DNA from: Lacticaseibacillus porcinae | GTDB taxonomy: Bacteria; Bacillota; Bacilli; Lactobacillales; Lactobacillaceae | Length of the DNA: 64,000 nt | Assembly: GCF_003946305.1 (NCBI RefSeq) | Contig: NZ_RHNS01000001.1 | Location: 434,001 to 498,000, forward strand | Direction of reading: 5' to 3' | Part shown: positions 41,998 through 50,072 of the stretch, piece after piece | Layout: each line of letters begins with the position of its first letter | Position numbering within the stretch: position 1 is the first letter of the stretch | The notes under the pieces: model-generated | Database searches by the model: none | Seen by the model: only the letters and a program-made list of their open reading frames with translations | What the model was told of the DNA's origin: nothing | Position numbers and translations under genes: made by a program

Positions 41998-42504
41998 TTA
42001 GTATCGCTTCACCACTCGCGTCTTCACGTCGATCACCACTAGCACATGACCATCCCACAACAACACTTTGTCAAAAGGCACACTGCTTAATCGCGACAGC
42101 ACCCCAGCCACTTCCGCGCGAGCATCAGGCATGACGTGAATAAATAAGTCGTTTTCTCTAAAGTGGCGGTACTGCGGAAATTTCTCAGTTTTACGAACAA
42201 TCGCTGTGGCGACATCATTCAATGCACCAGACGCTAACGCTCGCTGATCACTAGGGGCGTTGAAGCGAAAATGCGTTTCGATCCCCATTCTCGCTAAGGC
42301 GCGGCGTTTTTGTTTGGTGGGCTCTTGCACCAGCAGTTGGCGAAGGTCATCGCGCACGCCAGCCGTCACTTCCACACCAATACTCTCGACCACATCTTGA
42401 ATATCCGGCCGATCCGCTAACACCGCATGTTTGAAACGTCGCGGCAATCGCGTCTGCAAAGCCTCAAGGGCAGTTTGTTCAGAATGCAACATTCTCGTTG
42501 GCAT
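41998..42504 (-). CDS. Small protein with a PD-(D/E)XK-like motif
   Basis: A 168-aa cytoplasmic protein. Residues about 31-48 read DRPDIQDVVESIGVEVTA, resembling the D...[IV]-E-V/I-T core of PD-(D/E)XK-like folds (Asp, then Glu in IGVEVT), and the C-terminus has a beta hairpin FDKVLLWDGHVLVVIDV. The central part is basic (KQKRRALARMG). Many lactobacilli carry hypothetical proteins with this R-P-D...IEVT pattern; the lack of a clear second Lys motif leaves nuclease activity open. AAAGGAGG precedes the ATG. It lies 67 bp after the flavoprotein operon on the same strand, behind a weak terminator. Confidence 0.6.
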   Translation of the reverse strand: MPTRMLHSEQTALEALQTRLPRRFKHAVLADRPDIQDVVESIGVEVTAGVRDDLRQLLVQEPTKQKRRALARMGIETHFRFNAPSDQRALASGALNDVATAIVRKTEKFPQYRHFRENDLFIHVMPDARAEVAGVLSRLSSVPFDKVLLWDGHVLVVIDVKTRVVKRY

Positions 42505-42534
42505 GCGCGCACCTCCTTTTTAACTCATGATACC

Positions 42535-42560
42535 AAAAAACGCACAGCCTCAGCCATGCG
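42535..42560 (-). terminator. Terminator of the LysR-flavoprotein operon
   Basis: On the minus strand CGCATGGC / GCTGTGCG (with wobble pairs) is followed by TTTTTT. The stem is short, so readthrough into the next gene is likely. Confidence 0.45.
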
Positions 42561-42571
42561 CTTCTCTAAAA

Positions 42572-43993
42572 TTATTCGCGTGTGATCGCAGCGATCGCAT
42601 TGCGACCAGAAAATGCGGCAAAGCCTGCGGTACTCCCCGGCAAAGTCACGGCATAAGTGTCGCCGACCAACATCCCCGCGGCATCGTTGCCGATGGCGTA
42701 AAGCCCTGGGATCGGATAACCTTGCGGATTCAACACGGCGTTGTCGGTATCGATGCGCAAGCCGCCTAACGCACACGCCATCCCCACACCTAAGGTCACC
42801 GCGTAAAACGGCCCTGTTTTCACCGGCGTGAGATAGTCTGCGGCTTTCCCGAAGTCTGAGTCAACGCCTTCGTCAACTAACTGGTTATAGCGGTCAACGG
42901 ATTCCACGAGTTTTGGCAAATGCAACAACTCAGCTAAATCAGCCAACGTGTCAGCCTTCGCCAAATATTTGCGATGCGCCGCGAGATCTCCTGCGAGTTC
43001 TTCAGGTAACTTGTCCAAGGTGTCTGGTGAAAATGGTGAATTCCCGACGGCTTTGTACAACCCGACTTCACTTAAGTGCTTCACCGCTGCGGCATCGAAA
43101 ATCGCAAACGTCCGCGCTTGTCCTAGCAACGCATTGCCTGCATGACACATGTTGTCATTGACATCTTCATTGACGAACCGTTCACCTGCTTGGTTCACCC
43201 ACAAAATCGCTTCTTGCGTCGCAGCGACACCAATTTGTGACGCCATATGCATGAATGGTGGCAACATCGGGTCATAAATCGCACCACCACCAAATTGTAA
43301 GGCACCCATGCTGTCATGCATTGCGCCTACTGACCAGGCTAACTGCATCCCATCACCAGTGGATTTGCCATCAGAGACACTCATCAAGCGATCAGACAGC
43401 GGGGTTTGTTGTTTGATCAACTCAGGATTATCGACATAGCCACCTGTTGCGAAAATCACATGTTGCGTCGCGACTTCTGACGTTAAACCGGTAACTTCAT
43501 CGCGTAACGACACACCGGAAATCTTCCCGTCGTTCATCAACAGCTGCTGCACGCTGGTACTTCTCACAAACTGCACGCCGAGTTCACGGGCTTTAGCAAT
43601 CAATGTTTCGACTGCCGCATGGCCACCGCCAGCAAAAGCATGAATCGTCGGCCAGCTTTTCCCTTGAGCGCCAACGCCAGAGAATTTCACCCCTAAGTCT
43701 GCAAGCCAATCGATAGTTTCACCAGAGTGGTCGATCAATTGCTTTAGATGTGGGGCACTGGCTTCGTAGTGTGAATAATTCAATTCATCTTGTAATAACT
43801 GGGTGCGGTCGATGTGAATACCTGCTGCTTGTTGAAGGCGTGAGTCGACACCCATCGCCCCTTCCACGTAATTGCCGTCGCCACCAAGGGAGCGGCCTTT
43901 TTCAACAACTAAACAAGATAAATCAGCTTGACGTGCAGCGATTGCCGCCACTAAACCTGACAAGCCGCCACCAACGATCACCACATCAGTCAT
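42572..43993 (-). CDS. FAD-dependent oxidoreductase (fumarate reductase flavoprotein-like)
   Basis: A 473-aa flavoprotein of the succinate/fumarate reductase and 3-ketosteroid dehydrogenase superfamily, able to reduce or desaturate C=C bonds. The FAD site is VVIVGGGLSGLVAAIAARQ, followed by VVEKGRSLGGDGNYV; QHVIFATGGYVDNPEL, GERFVNEDVN, and the C-terminal GGLRIDTDNAVLNPQG..IPGLYAIGNDAAGMLVGDTY are standard. It lacks the N-terminal FMN domain of urocanate and hydroxycinnamate reductases, so electrons must come from a separate donor. It overlaps the SDR gene by eight bases. The substrate is probably an unsaturated or hydroaromatic acid; not provable from sequence. Confidence 0.88.
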   Translation of the reverse strand: MTDVVIVGGGLSGLVAAIAARQADLSCLVVEKGRSLGGDGNYVEGAMGVDSRLQQAAGIHIDRTQLLQDELNYSHYEASAPHLKQLIDHSGETIDWLADLGVKFSGVGAQGKSWPTIHAFAGGGHAAVETLIAKARELGVQFVRSTSVQQLLMNDGKISGVSLRDEVTGLTSEVATQHVIFATGGYVDNPELIKQQTPLSDRLMSVSDGKSTGDGMQLAWSVGAMHDSMGALQFGGGAIYDPMLPPFMHMASQIGVAATQEAILWVNQAGERFVNEDVNDNMCHAGNALLGQARTFAIFDAAAVKHLSEVGLYKAVGNSPFSPDTLDKLPEELAGDLAAHRKYLAKADTLADLAELLHLPKLVESVDRYNQLVDEGVDSDFGKAADYLTPVKTGPFYAVTLGVGMACALGGLRIDTDNAVLNPQGYPIPGLYAIGNDAAGMLVGDTYAVTLPGSTAGFAAFSGRNAIAAITRE

Positions 43994-44738
43994 GAGGCGC
44001 CTCCGCTTTCATCCCAGCGGAAACCCCACCATCGATCACCACCGTTTGGCCAGTCATGAAGGTTGCTTCACTTGCCACAAACACGAAGACTTTGGCGAGT
44101 TCTTCAACGGTTTCATACCGCTTCATCGGTACCGTCGGCGTCATGGTTTCAATGAACGCGCCATCGTTTAACGGCGTTTTCGTCAAGCCAGGCGCCACAC
44201 AGTTGACGCGAATATTTTGATCCGCGTAATCGACAGCGGCGGCTTGGGTCATCCCCATGATCCCGTTCTTCGCGGCGTTGTACGCACCAAAGCCACCAGG
44301 GGCGTAGAAACTGCCGAGCGCACCGGTGTTGACGATCGACCCGAAGCCTTGCTTGAGGAATAATTGCAGTTCCGCGCGCATGCACTTGAAGGTGCCGACC
44401 AAATCAAGCCCCACCGTTTTGTCAAAATCATCATTGGTCAATTCGGCAAAAGGCTTCAACACCCCGCCGCCTGCGTTATTAATGACAAAATCTAACCGTC
44501 CGAACTGCGACATCACTTGTTTCAACGCCGCGTCGATCGACTCGTCTTTGGTGACATCCATCACAATCCCGATGATTGTCCCTGCCGATTGTGCATTCAA
44601 CTTCTGCGCCACTTCCACGACTGACGGTTGATAATCCGTCAACACGACGTCGGCGCCTTGTTCAGCGAATGCTGCACTGACGCCATAGCCGATACCTTGT
44701 GCCGCACCAGTGATCAACGCTACTTTTTTATCTAACAT
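43986..44738 (-). CDS. Short-chain dehydrogenase/reductase
   Basis: A 250-aa classical SDR using NAD(P)H. Present are the cofactor loop TGAAQGIGYG (11-20), the NNAG motif (VINNAGGG), the catalytic Ser and YNAAK (Tyr-x-x-x-Lys), and the C-terminal FMTGQTVVIDGG. Asp39-like VLTDYQP at the end of beta-2 favours NAD(H). It lies between two flavoprotein reductases, four bases from one and overlapping the other, so it probably oxidises or reduces a ring or side-chain alcohol in the same small-molecule pathway. Confidence 0.92.
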   Translation of the reverse strand: MLDKKVALITGAAQGIGYGVSAAFAEQGADVVLTDYQPSVVEVAQKLNAQSAGTIIGIVMDVTKDESIDAALKQVMSQFGRLDFVINNAGGGVLKPFAELTNDDFDKTVGLDLVGTFKCMRAELQLFLKQGFGSIVNTGALGSFYAPGGFGAYNAAKNGIMGMTQAAAVDYADQNIRVNCVAPGLTKTPLNDGAFIETMTPTVPMKRYETVEELAKVFVFVASEATFMTGQTVVIDGGVSAGMKAEAPHD

Positions 44739-44741
44739 GAT

Positions 44742-46229
44742 TTATGCCTCCTGCAAAGATTTCCCTGCTTCTGTCGCTGCGATCCAACCTGATACGAACG
44801 CGAACCCGTTGGCGATGCCTTCATAACTTGGGTAGCCGTCGGAGTACAAGCCGTTGACGTTGTTGCCGACGATGTACAAATCTTTCAATGGCTGCCCAGC
44901 TTTGGTGACGGGCTGGCAGTTGCGGTCAACATGCACACCATCCAATGTTCCTAAAATCGCGCACCGTTCTTTGATCGCGTAAAATGGGCCTTGTTCAACG
45001 CCGAACTTCAATTCATCAGCGGACTTGAGGAAGGTATCATCATTGCCGTCAGCAACTGCTTGGTTGTAAACTTTAAGCGTCCGCTTCAACGCCGTCAGTG
45101 GCAACCCGAGTTTCTCAGCAAGGGCCTCGATGGTGTCAGCTTTCACCACTTCGCCATGAACGATGGCATCATCAAAATCTGCTTGAATATTGGGGATCGG
45201 TCCTACTGTGCCAGTCGGAGTTTCCCCAGGTTCCAAAAATTGCCGCTCAAACGTATCTTCCATCGGCACCACGTTTTGCTTAAAGTGGTCGAGCGTCGCT
45301 TGATCAAGGATCACACTGTATTTACCGTTGACGTTATGCGCGGCGTTAGCCCACATGGCAAAATCATACACAATGTCTTCGTTGACAAAACGATTCCCAG
45401 TTTGATCGACCCACAGCAGCGGCAAGTTGGTCAAAGTCTCCACACTACTTTGCCGGCGCATCGGGTTGATCCTCAAGCTTGGTGCGCAACCATGGGCAAA
45501 CAACACCGGATTGTGCGAAACGTTAGCGCCTTGTTCGGCACAGAGCTTAATGCCCGTGCCATCGGCTTTGCGTTCCCCGAGATTCAACAGCGCATCGTTG
45601 TCAGAATATTTGGCAGCCATCATTTGCTGACTCCCGCAATATCCGCCATCGGCAAAAATCACTTTGCTGGTTTCGATTCTGAGGTCTTCATCGTTGTTGT
45701 TCTTCGCAAGCACTGCTTTGAGGCCTCCGTCTTTGTCATAGTCGAGGCCAACTGCCCAAGTTTCAGTTAACACAGGGTTCCCAGCGTCGGCGAATTTCTG
45801 TGGCCATGCATCCCAAGTGTCCATTTTCGATTTGAAGTTATTGAACTTGTGATACACTAGCGGATCGTTGAGGTGCGCTTTCTGTTCACTTTGCTCAACA
45901 GTGGCCGATAGCCCCATCGCATCCATCCGCTCGATATTTTCGCCAGACAATTTGAGGAAGCGCGCCAACAGTTCGCCGTTGACAAAATAATGATTGTATT
46001 CGGTGAGGCCTTTGAATGCGTCGGCATAATCATAAGTCACGCCTTTTGCTTGTTGTTGCTTGGAATGCACGGCAAAAACGCCGTGAGCGCCGAACTTCCC
46101 AGCGCCCCCGACTTTATCGCCACGTTCTAACATAATGAACGGGATCTTTTTTTGATAGAGATCAAAGCCTGCCGACAAACCAGCAGAGCCACTGCCTACG
46201 ATCACAACTTGAGTCTTCAACGTCTTCAT
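44742..46229 (-). CDS. FAD-dependent oxidoreductase (second copy, fumarate reductase-like)
   Basis: A 495-aa flavoprotein of the same superfamily as the gene at 42572, but a distant paralogue. It has VVIVGSGSAGLSAGFDLYQ (FAD), MLERGDKVGGAGKFGAHGV, KVIFADGGYCGSQQM, GNRFVNEDIVYDFA and the C-terminal DLYIVGNNVNGLYSDGYPSYEG. No FMN domain or signal peptide. AAAGGAAA stands before the ATG. It is the first enzyme gene after the LysR regulator; an inverted repeat and a motif shared with the lysR promoter lie in the 84-bp gap. Confidence 0.88.
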   Translation of the reverse strand: MKTLKTQVVIVGSGSAGLSAGFDLYQKKIPFIMLERGDKVGGAGKFGAHGVFAVHSKQQQAKGVTYDYADAFKGLTEYNHYFVNGELLARFLKLSGENIERMDAMGLSATVEQSEQKAHLNDPLVYHKFNNFKSKMDTWDAWPQKFADAGNPVLTETWAVGLDYDKDGGLKAVLAKNNNDEDLRIETSKVIFADGGYCGSQQMMAAKYSDNDALLNLGERKADGTGIKLCAEQGANVSHNPVLFAHGCAPSLRINPMRRQSSVETLTNLPLLWVDQTGNRFVNEDIVYDFAMWANAAHNVNGKYSVILDQATLDHFKQNVVPMEDTFERQFLEPGETPTGTVGPIPNIQADFDDAIVHGEVVKADTIEALAEKLGLPLTALKRTLKVYNQAVADGNDDTFLKSADELKFGVEQGPFYAIKERCAILGTLDGVHVDRNCQPVTKAGQPLKDLYIVGNNVNGLYSDGYPSYEGIANGFAFVSGWIAATEAGKSLQEA

Positions 46230-46245
46230 AGTTGGGTTTCCTTTC

Positions 46246-46271
46246 TGATTGTGAACTATCCTACAAGTTCA
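46246..46271 (-). promoter_or_regulatory. Probable LysR binding region before the flavoprotein operon
   Basis: TGATTGTGAA (46246-46255), identical to a 10-mer upstream of lysR, runs into TGAACT-N8-AGTTCA (46252-46271). These lie 17-42 bp before the start of the first flavoprotein gene. Confidence 0.5.
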
Positions 46272-46313
46272 GAATAAAACGGTTTCAGAAAGTTTACCAA
46301 CATCGAATAGTTG

Positions 46314-47186
46314 TCAGCGATAACTTAAACTTATCGCCTTTAAAATCAGCTTTTCAAACAAGTCTTGGCGATCGCGACTGATCGCCGCCACCACATTGAA
46401 GCCTTGTTGCAAATGCTTTGGCGACAGGCGCGTCAAGTGGTTGCAGTGCGCTGGCAATCTGAAATCATCAGGCACTAGCGCCACGCCGCCTTTGAAATTC
46501 ACGGCGAGTGCTGCCGCTTGAAAACTATTCACCTGCGCGATCGACGCATAGCCCCAATTTTGTTGCAGGTATTGCTTGAGCATTGCCGCTTGAATGTCTG
46601 CGATGCCAGAAGACTTCCAGTGCTGGAGGTAAAGCTTGCTGCTTTTGCTAAGCGTCGGCGCGTCTGGTTGCGTCGCCACTTCTTCCGTGTTGCACAGCAC
46701 ATCAAAGCCGACTTTGCGTAGCGGGAACGTCTGCAACTTCGCGTTTCCCGCAAACGCCAACTCAAAGCCGATCAAAATGTCATAATCATGTGCGAGCAGT
46801 CGCGTGAACGCGTCAGCAAATGGTTCTTCATCAAAACTCAATTGCTTGGTTTGCAATTGTTGTGCAAACGCCGCCGCTTCATCTGCGAGGCCTTGCAGGA
46901 AGTGAACGCGCAGCATCGCCGCTGGCTCTTGTTCAGGATGCCGCCAGATTTCTCCGTAGGCGTCGAGTACTTGAATAGCACGCTGGTAGAAGAACTGACC
47001 AGCACTTGTGAGTGATAATGACGTCGGCGTGCGATTGATCAGTTGCACCCCAAGATCATCTTCTAAGTGTTTGACTGCCGTCGATACCGCAGTTTCAGAC
47101 ACGTAATTACGTTTAGCGGCGGAGCTGAAGCCATGGGTTTGGACCACGTCGACGAAGTATTTCACGGGCTTTAGGTTGTAGTTCAT
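46314..47186 (-). CDS. LysR-family transcriptional regulator
   Basis: A 290-aa LysR regulator. The N-terminal helix-turn-helix is plain (KYFVDVVQTHGFSSAAKRNYVSETAVSTAVKHLEDDLGVQLINRTPTSLSLTSAGQFF), followed by a linker helix and an effector-binding domain. The frame opens at 47315, but ATG 47186 (MNYNLKPV) has AGGAGG nine bases before it. It is encoded upstream of, and in the same direction as, the oxidoreductase operon, which it probably activates; its own promoter holds an 18-bp palindrome. Confidence 0.93.
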   Translation of the reverse strand: MNYNLKPVKYFVDVVQTHGFSSAAKRNYVSETAVSTAVKHLEDDLGVQLINRTPTSLSLTSAGQFFYQRAIQVLDAYGEIWRHPEQEPAAMLRVHFLQGLADEAAAFAQQLQTKQLSFDEEPFADAFTRLLAHDYDILIGFELAFAGNAKLQTFPLRKVGFDVLCNTEEVATQPDAPTLSKSSKLYLQHWKSSGIADIQAAMLKQYLQQNWGYASIAQVNSFQAAALAVNFKGGVALVPDDFRLPAHCNHLTRLSPKHLQQGFNVVAAISRDRQDLFEKLILKAISLSYR

Positions 47187-47228
47187 GCGGGGAGCCTCCT
47201 GGGTGGTAGCGGTGTCTTTATTGTGCGA

Positions 47229-47269
47229 TGATTGTGAATGATTCAGTAAGGTTCGATTGAACAATCGAA
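47229..47269 (-). promoter_or_regulatory. lysR upstream palindrome and shared 10-mer
   Basis: A perfect 18-bp palindrome TTCGATTGAACAATCGAA (47252-47269) and the 10-mer TGATTGTGAA (47229-47238), also found before the flavoprotein gene, lie 43-83 bp upstream of the lysR start. They are candidate autoregulatory LysR sites. Between 47287 and 47325 a short GCAT stem with TTCTTTTTTT (minus strand) may end the defence operon. Confidence 0.55.
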
Positions 47270-47346
47270 AACAGCGTCTCTTGCATAAAAAAAGAAGGCC
47301 CCGCATTAAAGACATGCTTTCCTAACTTTGAAAAAAATAATAATTA

Positions 47347-47841
47347 CTACATTTCAAGGTCATCTTTTTGAATCTTCTCTGGATCACTATAAAAAATCAT
47401 TGCGATCGATAACAATGCAGTCTGAAATGCATAAACTAGAAAAACACCTGTAACAAATGACCAGCAAAAGTAAACTCCAAGTATCCAGGTATTCTTGTAG
47501 TGCACTAAGACTTGCATCGACATATTAATCATTAATCCCAAAAAAGAGAAGCCTAATGATCGAAATAGTAGTTTTGGCAATGCTCCATTATATTTTGATT
47601 TGGTTAACTCGACCATCACCTTTGACTTTGAAAGTGAAATGATAATTCCGTAAAATGCACTGTAAAAACCGATGATAATGGAGAGAAAACTTATCAATGA
47701 GGACAGGAGTGTAGAGTATCCTTTAATATTGGAATAACTCATTCCTAAATTCTTCCATAGCAAATATGCACCTAGTAGAATGATTCCGCCGAAGATAAAT
47801 GGAAATAAGTTGAACAACTTATCGTTAACTAGTTTTTTCAT
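47347..47841 (-). CDS. Four-helix membrane protein at the end of the defence operon
   Basis: A 164-aa integral membrane protein with four hydrophobic helices (about 13-30, 43-70, 90-110, 118-145) and charged ends, the C-terminus KIQKDDLEM being acidic and cytoplasmic by the positive-inside rule. I do not recognise the family. It follows the DUF6731-like gene by 11 bases and ends the minus-strand defence operon. The pair (cytosolic protein of about 330 aa plus tetraspan protein of about 160 aa) has the shape of Kiwa (KwaB/KwaA), but I cannot show homology. It could be a membrane-damaging effector or membrane sensor. Confidence 0.65.
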   Translation of the reverse strand: MKKLVNDKLFNLFPFIFGGIILLGAYLLWKNLGMSYSNIKGYSTLLSSLISFLSIIIGFYSAFYGIIISLSKSKVMVELTKSKYNGALPKLLFRSLGFSFLGLMINMSMQVLVHYKNTWILGVYFCWSFVTGVFLVYAFQTALLSIAMIFYSDPEKIQKDDLEM

Positions 47842-47852
47842 TTTGTCCTTCT

Positions 47853-48854
47853 CTACAGATTGTCCGCAATGCGACTCCGAAAAGGTCCAGCTCCATCAGC
47901 ACTGACTTTCAAATAAAGTAATACCATCGTGTCCTCGACTGAGTCTGGCCGAAGATGTATCTTTCTGGTATTTCCATCTTCATCCTTTACTGATGAGAAC
48001 GTATGGAAAATACATAATTTTCCATTAAGCAGATCAAAGGTTTCCACCGGGATATCGCCTTGCTTACCTCGAACAATTGCGGAGGAAAACATGCTCTTAT
48101 TGTTTCCAATCTCTTCAATTATTTGCCTAGTTCCCATTACGGGTAAGCTGGGATTTTTCCGATTTCCAGCAGTAATCGTGAGTCCAAACTGTGCCTCAGA
48201 GCTTGCGCTAAATGCATCTCCGATTCCCCCAAGCAAATTCTTAATTGTTCTAGGCAGGGTATTCCGAGAATCATTAGCAAATTTCAGGGATAAACTGCGA
48301 AAATTAGTTGAACTCATTGCCTTGGACAACGCTCTTTTGTCAACCACAGGTCGAAATTGAAGATCTAAGGTTGTATCTGAAGATGCTTCATCGTCATTTC
48401 CAAGCTTGACTTTAGAATATAAGTGCTTGAACATCTCACAGATACCAGTAATTGATAAACTATGGAAATTTCTCTGCAAAAAGAGGACGCTCAGCTCCGC
48501 ATCATAAACGCAACTAATATCCTCAGCGATATACTCATCAGGACTAAGTTCTAGATCAGTCAGGCTTTCGTCCTCCATCTCAGTGGTTGCAGCTCCCTCG
48601 TCACGCATCTTGGTTACGTGAAAATATGTTAATCGCATATTGGGATGCTCTCGGATGGACTGATCATCCAGTGTGACATCATGAATCGAATCTATACGAA
48701 CTGGAACACCAAAATAATTTACAGTTCGTTGTGACGTGCTCATTAACTTGATTTCATCTAACAAAACCTGAATATTTAACTCATGAAGTTCGCCATCAAC
48801 TTCATGATACGATTTGTATGCTTCAAACTTAACCTTCTGCGTCTTTGATGCCAA
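47853..48854 (-). CDS. DUF6731-like protein of a restriction locus
   Basis: A 333-aa soluble protein. The patch YFHVTKMRDEG...LELSPDEYIAEDISCVYDAELSVLFLQRNFHSLSITGI (about 75-135; a very conserved D-E-Y-I-x-E-D-[IV]-S-x-[LV]-Y-D run) looks like the DUF6731 family, known from phage-resistance contexts but of unknown activity. The start is TTG 48854, ten bases after GAGGT, six bases past the GIY-YIG stop. It probably forms a unit with the downstream membrane protein. Family name is from memory. Confidence 0.6.
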   Translation of the reverse strand: MASKTQKVKFEAYKSYHEVDGELHELNIQVLLDEIKLMSTSQRTVNYFGVPVRIDSIHDVTLDDQSIREHPNMRLTYFHVTKMRDEGAATTEMEDESLTDLELSPDEYIAEDISCVYDAELSVLFLQRNFHSLSITGICEMFKHLYSKVKLGNDDEASSDTTLDLQFRPVVDKRALSKAMSSTNFRSLSLKFANDSRNTLPRTIKNLLGGIGDAFSASSEAQFGLTITAGNRKNPSLPVMGTRQIIEEIGNNKSMFSSAIVRGKQGDIPVETFDLLNGKLCIFHTFSSVKDEDGNTRKIHLRPDSVEDTMVLLYLKVSADGAGPFRSRIADNL

Positions 48855-48860
48855 CTAGAT

Positions 48861-50072
48861 TTACCTCTTCTCCATAAGTAAGCTGGTAACGATTCTTTGT
48901 GCTATTTCCTCAATCGTGTCTAGGTCAATTACAAACCATTCACGAGGCGTGACGATTCTACCATTTCCAACTGTTATATCAACATCCAACTGATATTGCG
49001 CCAACGCGTGATGCAATGCAGTCTCCAATGCTTCCGCCTTTAGGTTTACAACCTTAAGCTCACCCGCCAGACGAACTGGTCCATAAAGATAAGTTGATTC
49101 ATTTTCAGCGTTAGCAATTCTCCTCCGCACTGACCCCGTAGTAAAACCAACTTTATAAAGCGGATGTTGCGCCTGGATTTCCTTAATCTGTGGATTATTG
49201 CTCAACGATTCCAACATATAGATGAACCCTGTAACATGGTCATCACCTGTCAATTCAACGCCATGCTCAATCTCGGTTACAATTCGTCCCTGTCTACCAT
49301 ACAGAGAAGCTGCTAGGCCGTTTCTCGTAGGATTGTTTTCAGTCCCGTTATCATATATCACATGCATGCGTGCATCAGTCTTACGATTGCTGTTATCGTT
49401 TAGTTCAATTTCTTCGCCAATTTCATCAATATAAAGCAACTGCCCCTTCAGGACATAAAAATGTTGCACCTGCAATTCATAATTTTTGAACGGCAAAAGC
49501 TGCCGTTGTCCCGACGCAAGCTCTGATTGGACTTGCTTGAACATGCTTTCGTACTCATCAAAGTTTTTCACCGCTCTACGCTGTGAGATAACTTCAGGAC
49601 GATTCTGCTGTTCTCGCTGAGTCGCATTCAAGTTCTTAGTATCGAAGAGTTTGCTGCCTGCAACTTGTTGATCACTCTTCTTAAACAAAATCGAATCATC
49701 ATTCAGAATGTCATCCAAGGAAGAAAAGTCTTTTTTCTCCTCTTTGACGACCTCATTGAATGTAGGGCCATCTTCATGTGCAGTGAGTAAACCTGCAGTA
49801 TCATAAGGCATCAGTCTCTCACGGCGTTCGGGATCTTCTCGGATACCTTTCAGACGACTGGCAAGCTTACGCTGTTTCATCTGAGATGGATCGCGGAGTT
49901 TTTGAGGCTCTTGACCATGATGAGCAATTACCCAATCAGTGATTTCCTTAAAGCCTTCAATTGTGGAATCATAGCTAGCTACCACCTTTTTCGGTTTGCT
50001 CGCAAGCAGTGATGCAGCATCCGGATCATTGAAAATATCATCAAGTGAACGAATCGGGCCTTGATTAGTCAT
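48861..50072 (-). CDS. GIY-YIG nuclease-domain protein (T5orf172-like)
   Basis: A 403-aa protein with a C-terminal GIY-YIG domain: TGFIYMLES (281-289) corresponds to the GIY strand, LYKVGFTTGSVRRRIANAE (305-323) to the YIG strand and catalytic Arg helix, and ALETALHHAL carries a Glu. The N-terminal 280 residues are probably for interaction; SLDDIFNDPD (9-18) is echoed by SLDDILNDDS (118-127), a repeated short acidic motif. It overlaps the helicase gene by eight bases. As the methyltransferase in this operon lacks a visible nuclease motif, this is the best candidate for the cutting subunit. Confidence 0.82.
   Translation of the reverse strand: MTNQGPIRSLDDIFNDPDAASLLASKPKKVVASYDSTIEGFKEITDWVIAHHGQEPQKLRDPSQMKQRKLASRLKGIREDPERRERLMPYDTAGLLTAHEDGPTFNEVVKEEKKDFSSLDDILNDDSILFKKSDQQVAGSKLFDTKNLNATQREQQNRPEVISQRRAVKNFDEYESMFKQVQSELASGQRQLLPFKNYELQVQHFYVLKGQLLYIDEIGEEIELNDNSNRKTDARMHVIYDNGTENNPTRNGLAASLYGRQGRIVTEIEHGVELTGDDHVTGFIYMLESLSNNPQIKEIQAQHPLYKVGFTTGSVRRRIANAENESTYLYGPVRLAGELKVVNLKAEALETALHHALAQYQLDVDITVGNGRIVTPREWFVIDLDTIEEIAQRIVTSLLMEKR

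Noticed and set aside
47347-48854. Calling the pair Kiwa (KwaA/KwaB)
   Set aside because: Gene sizes and topology fit, but the 333-aa protein looks DUF6731-like rather than DUF4868, and no sequence match can be shown by eye.
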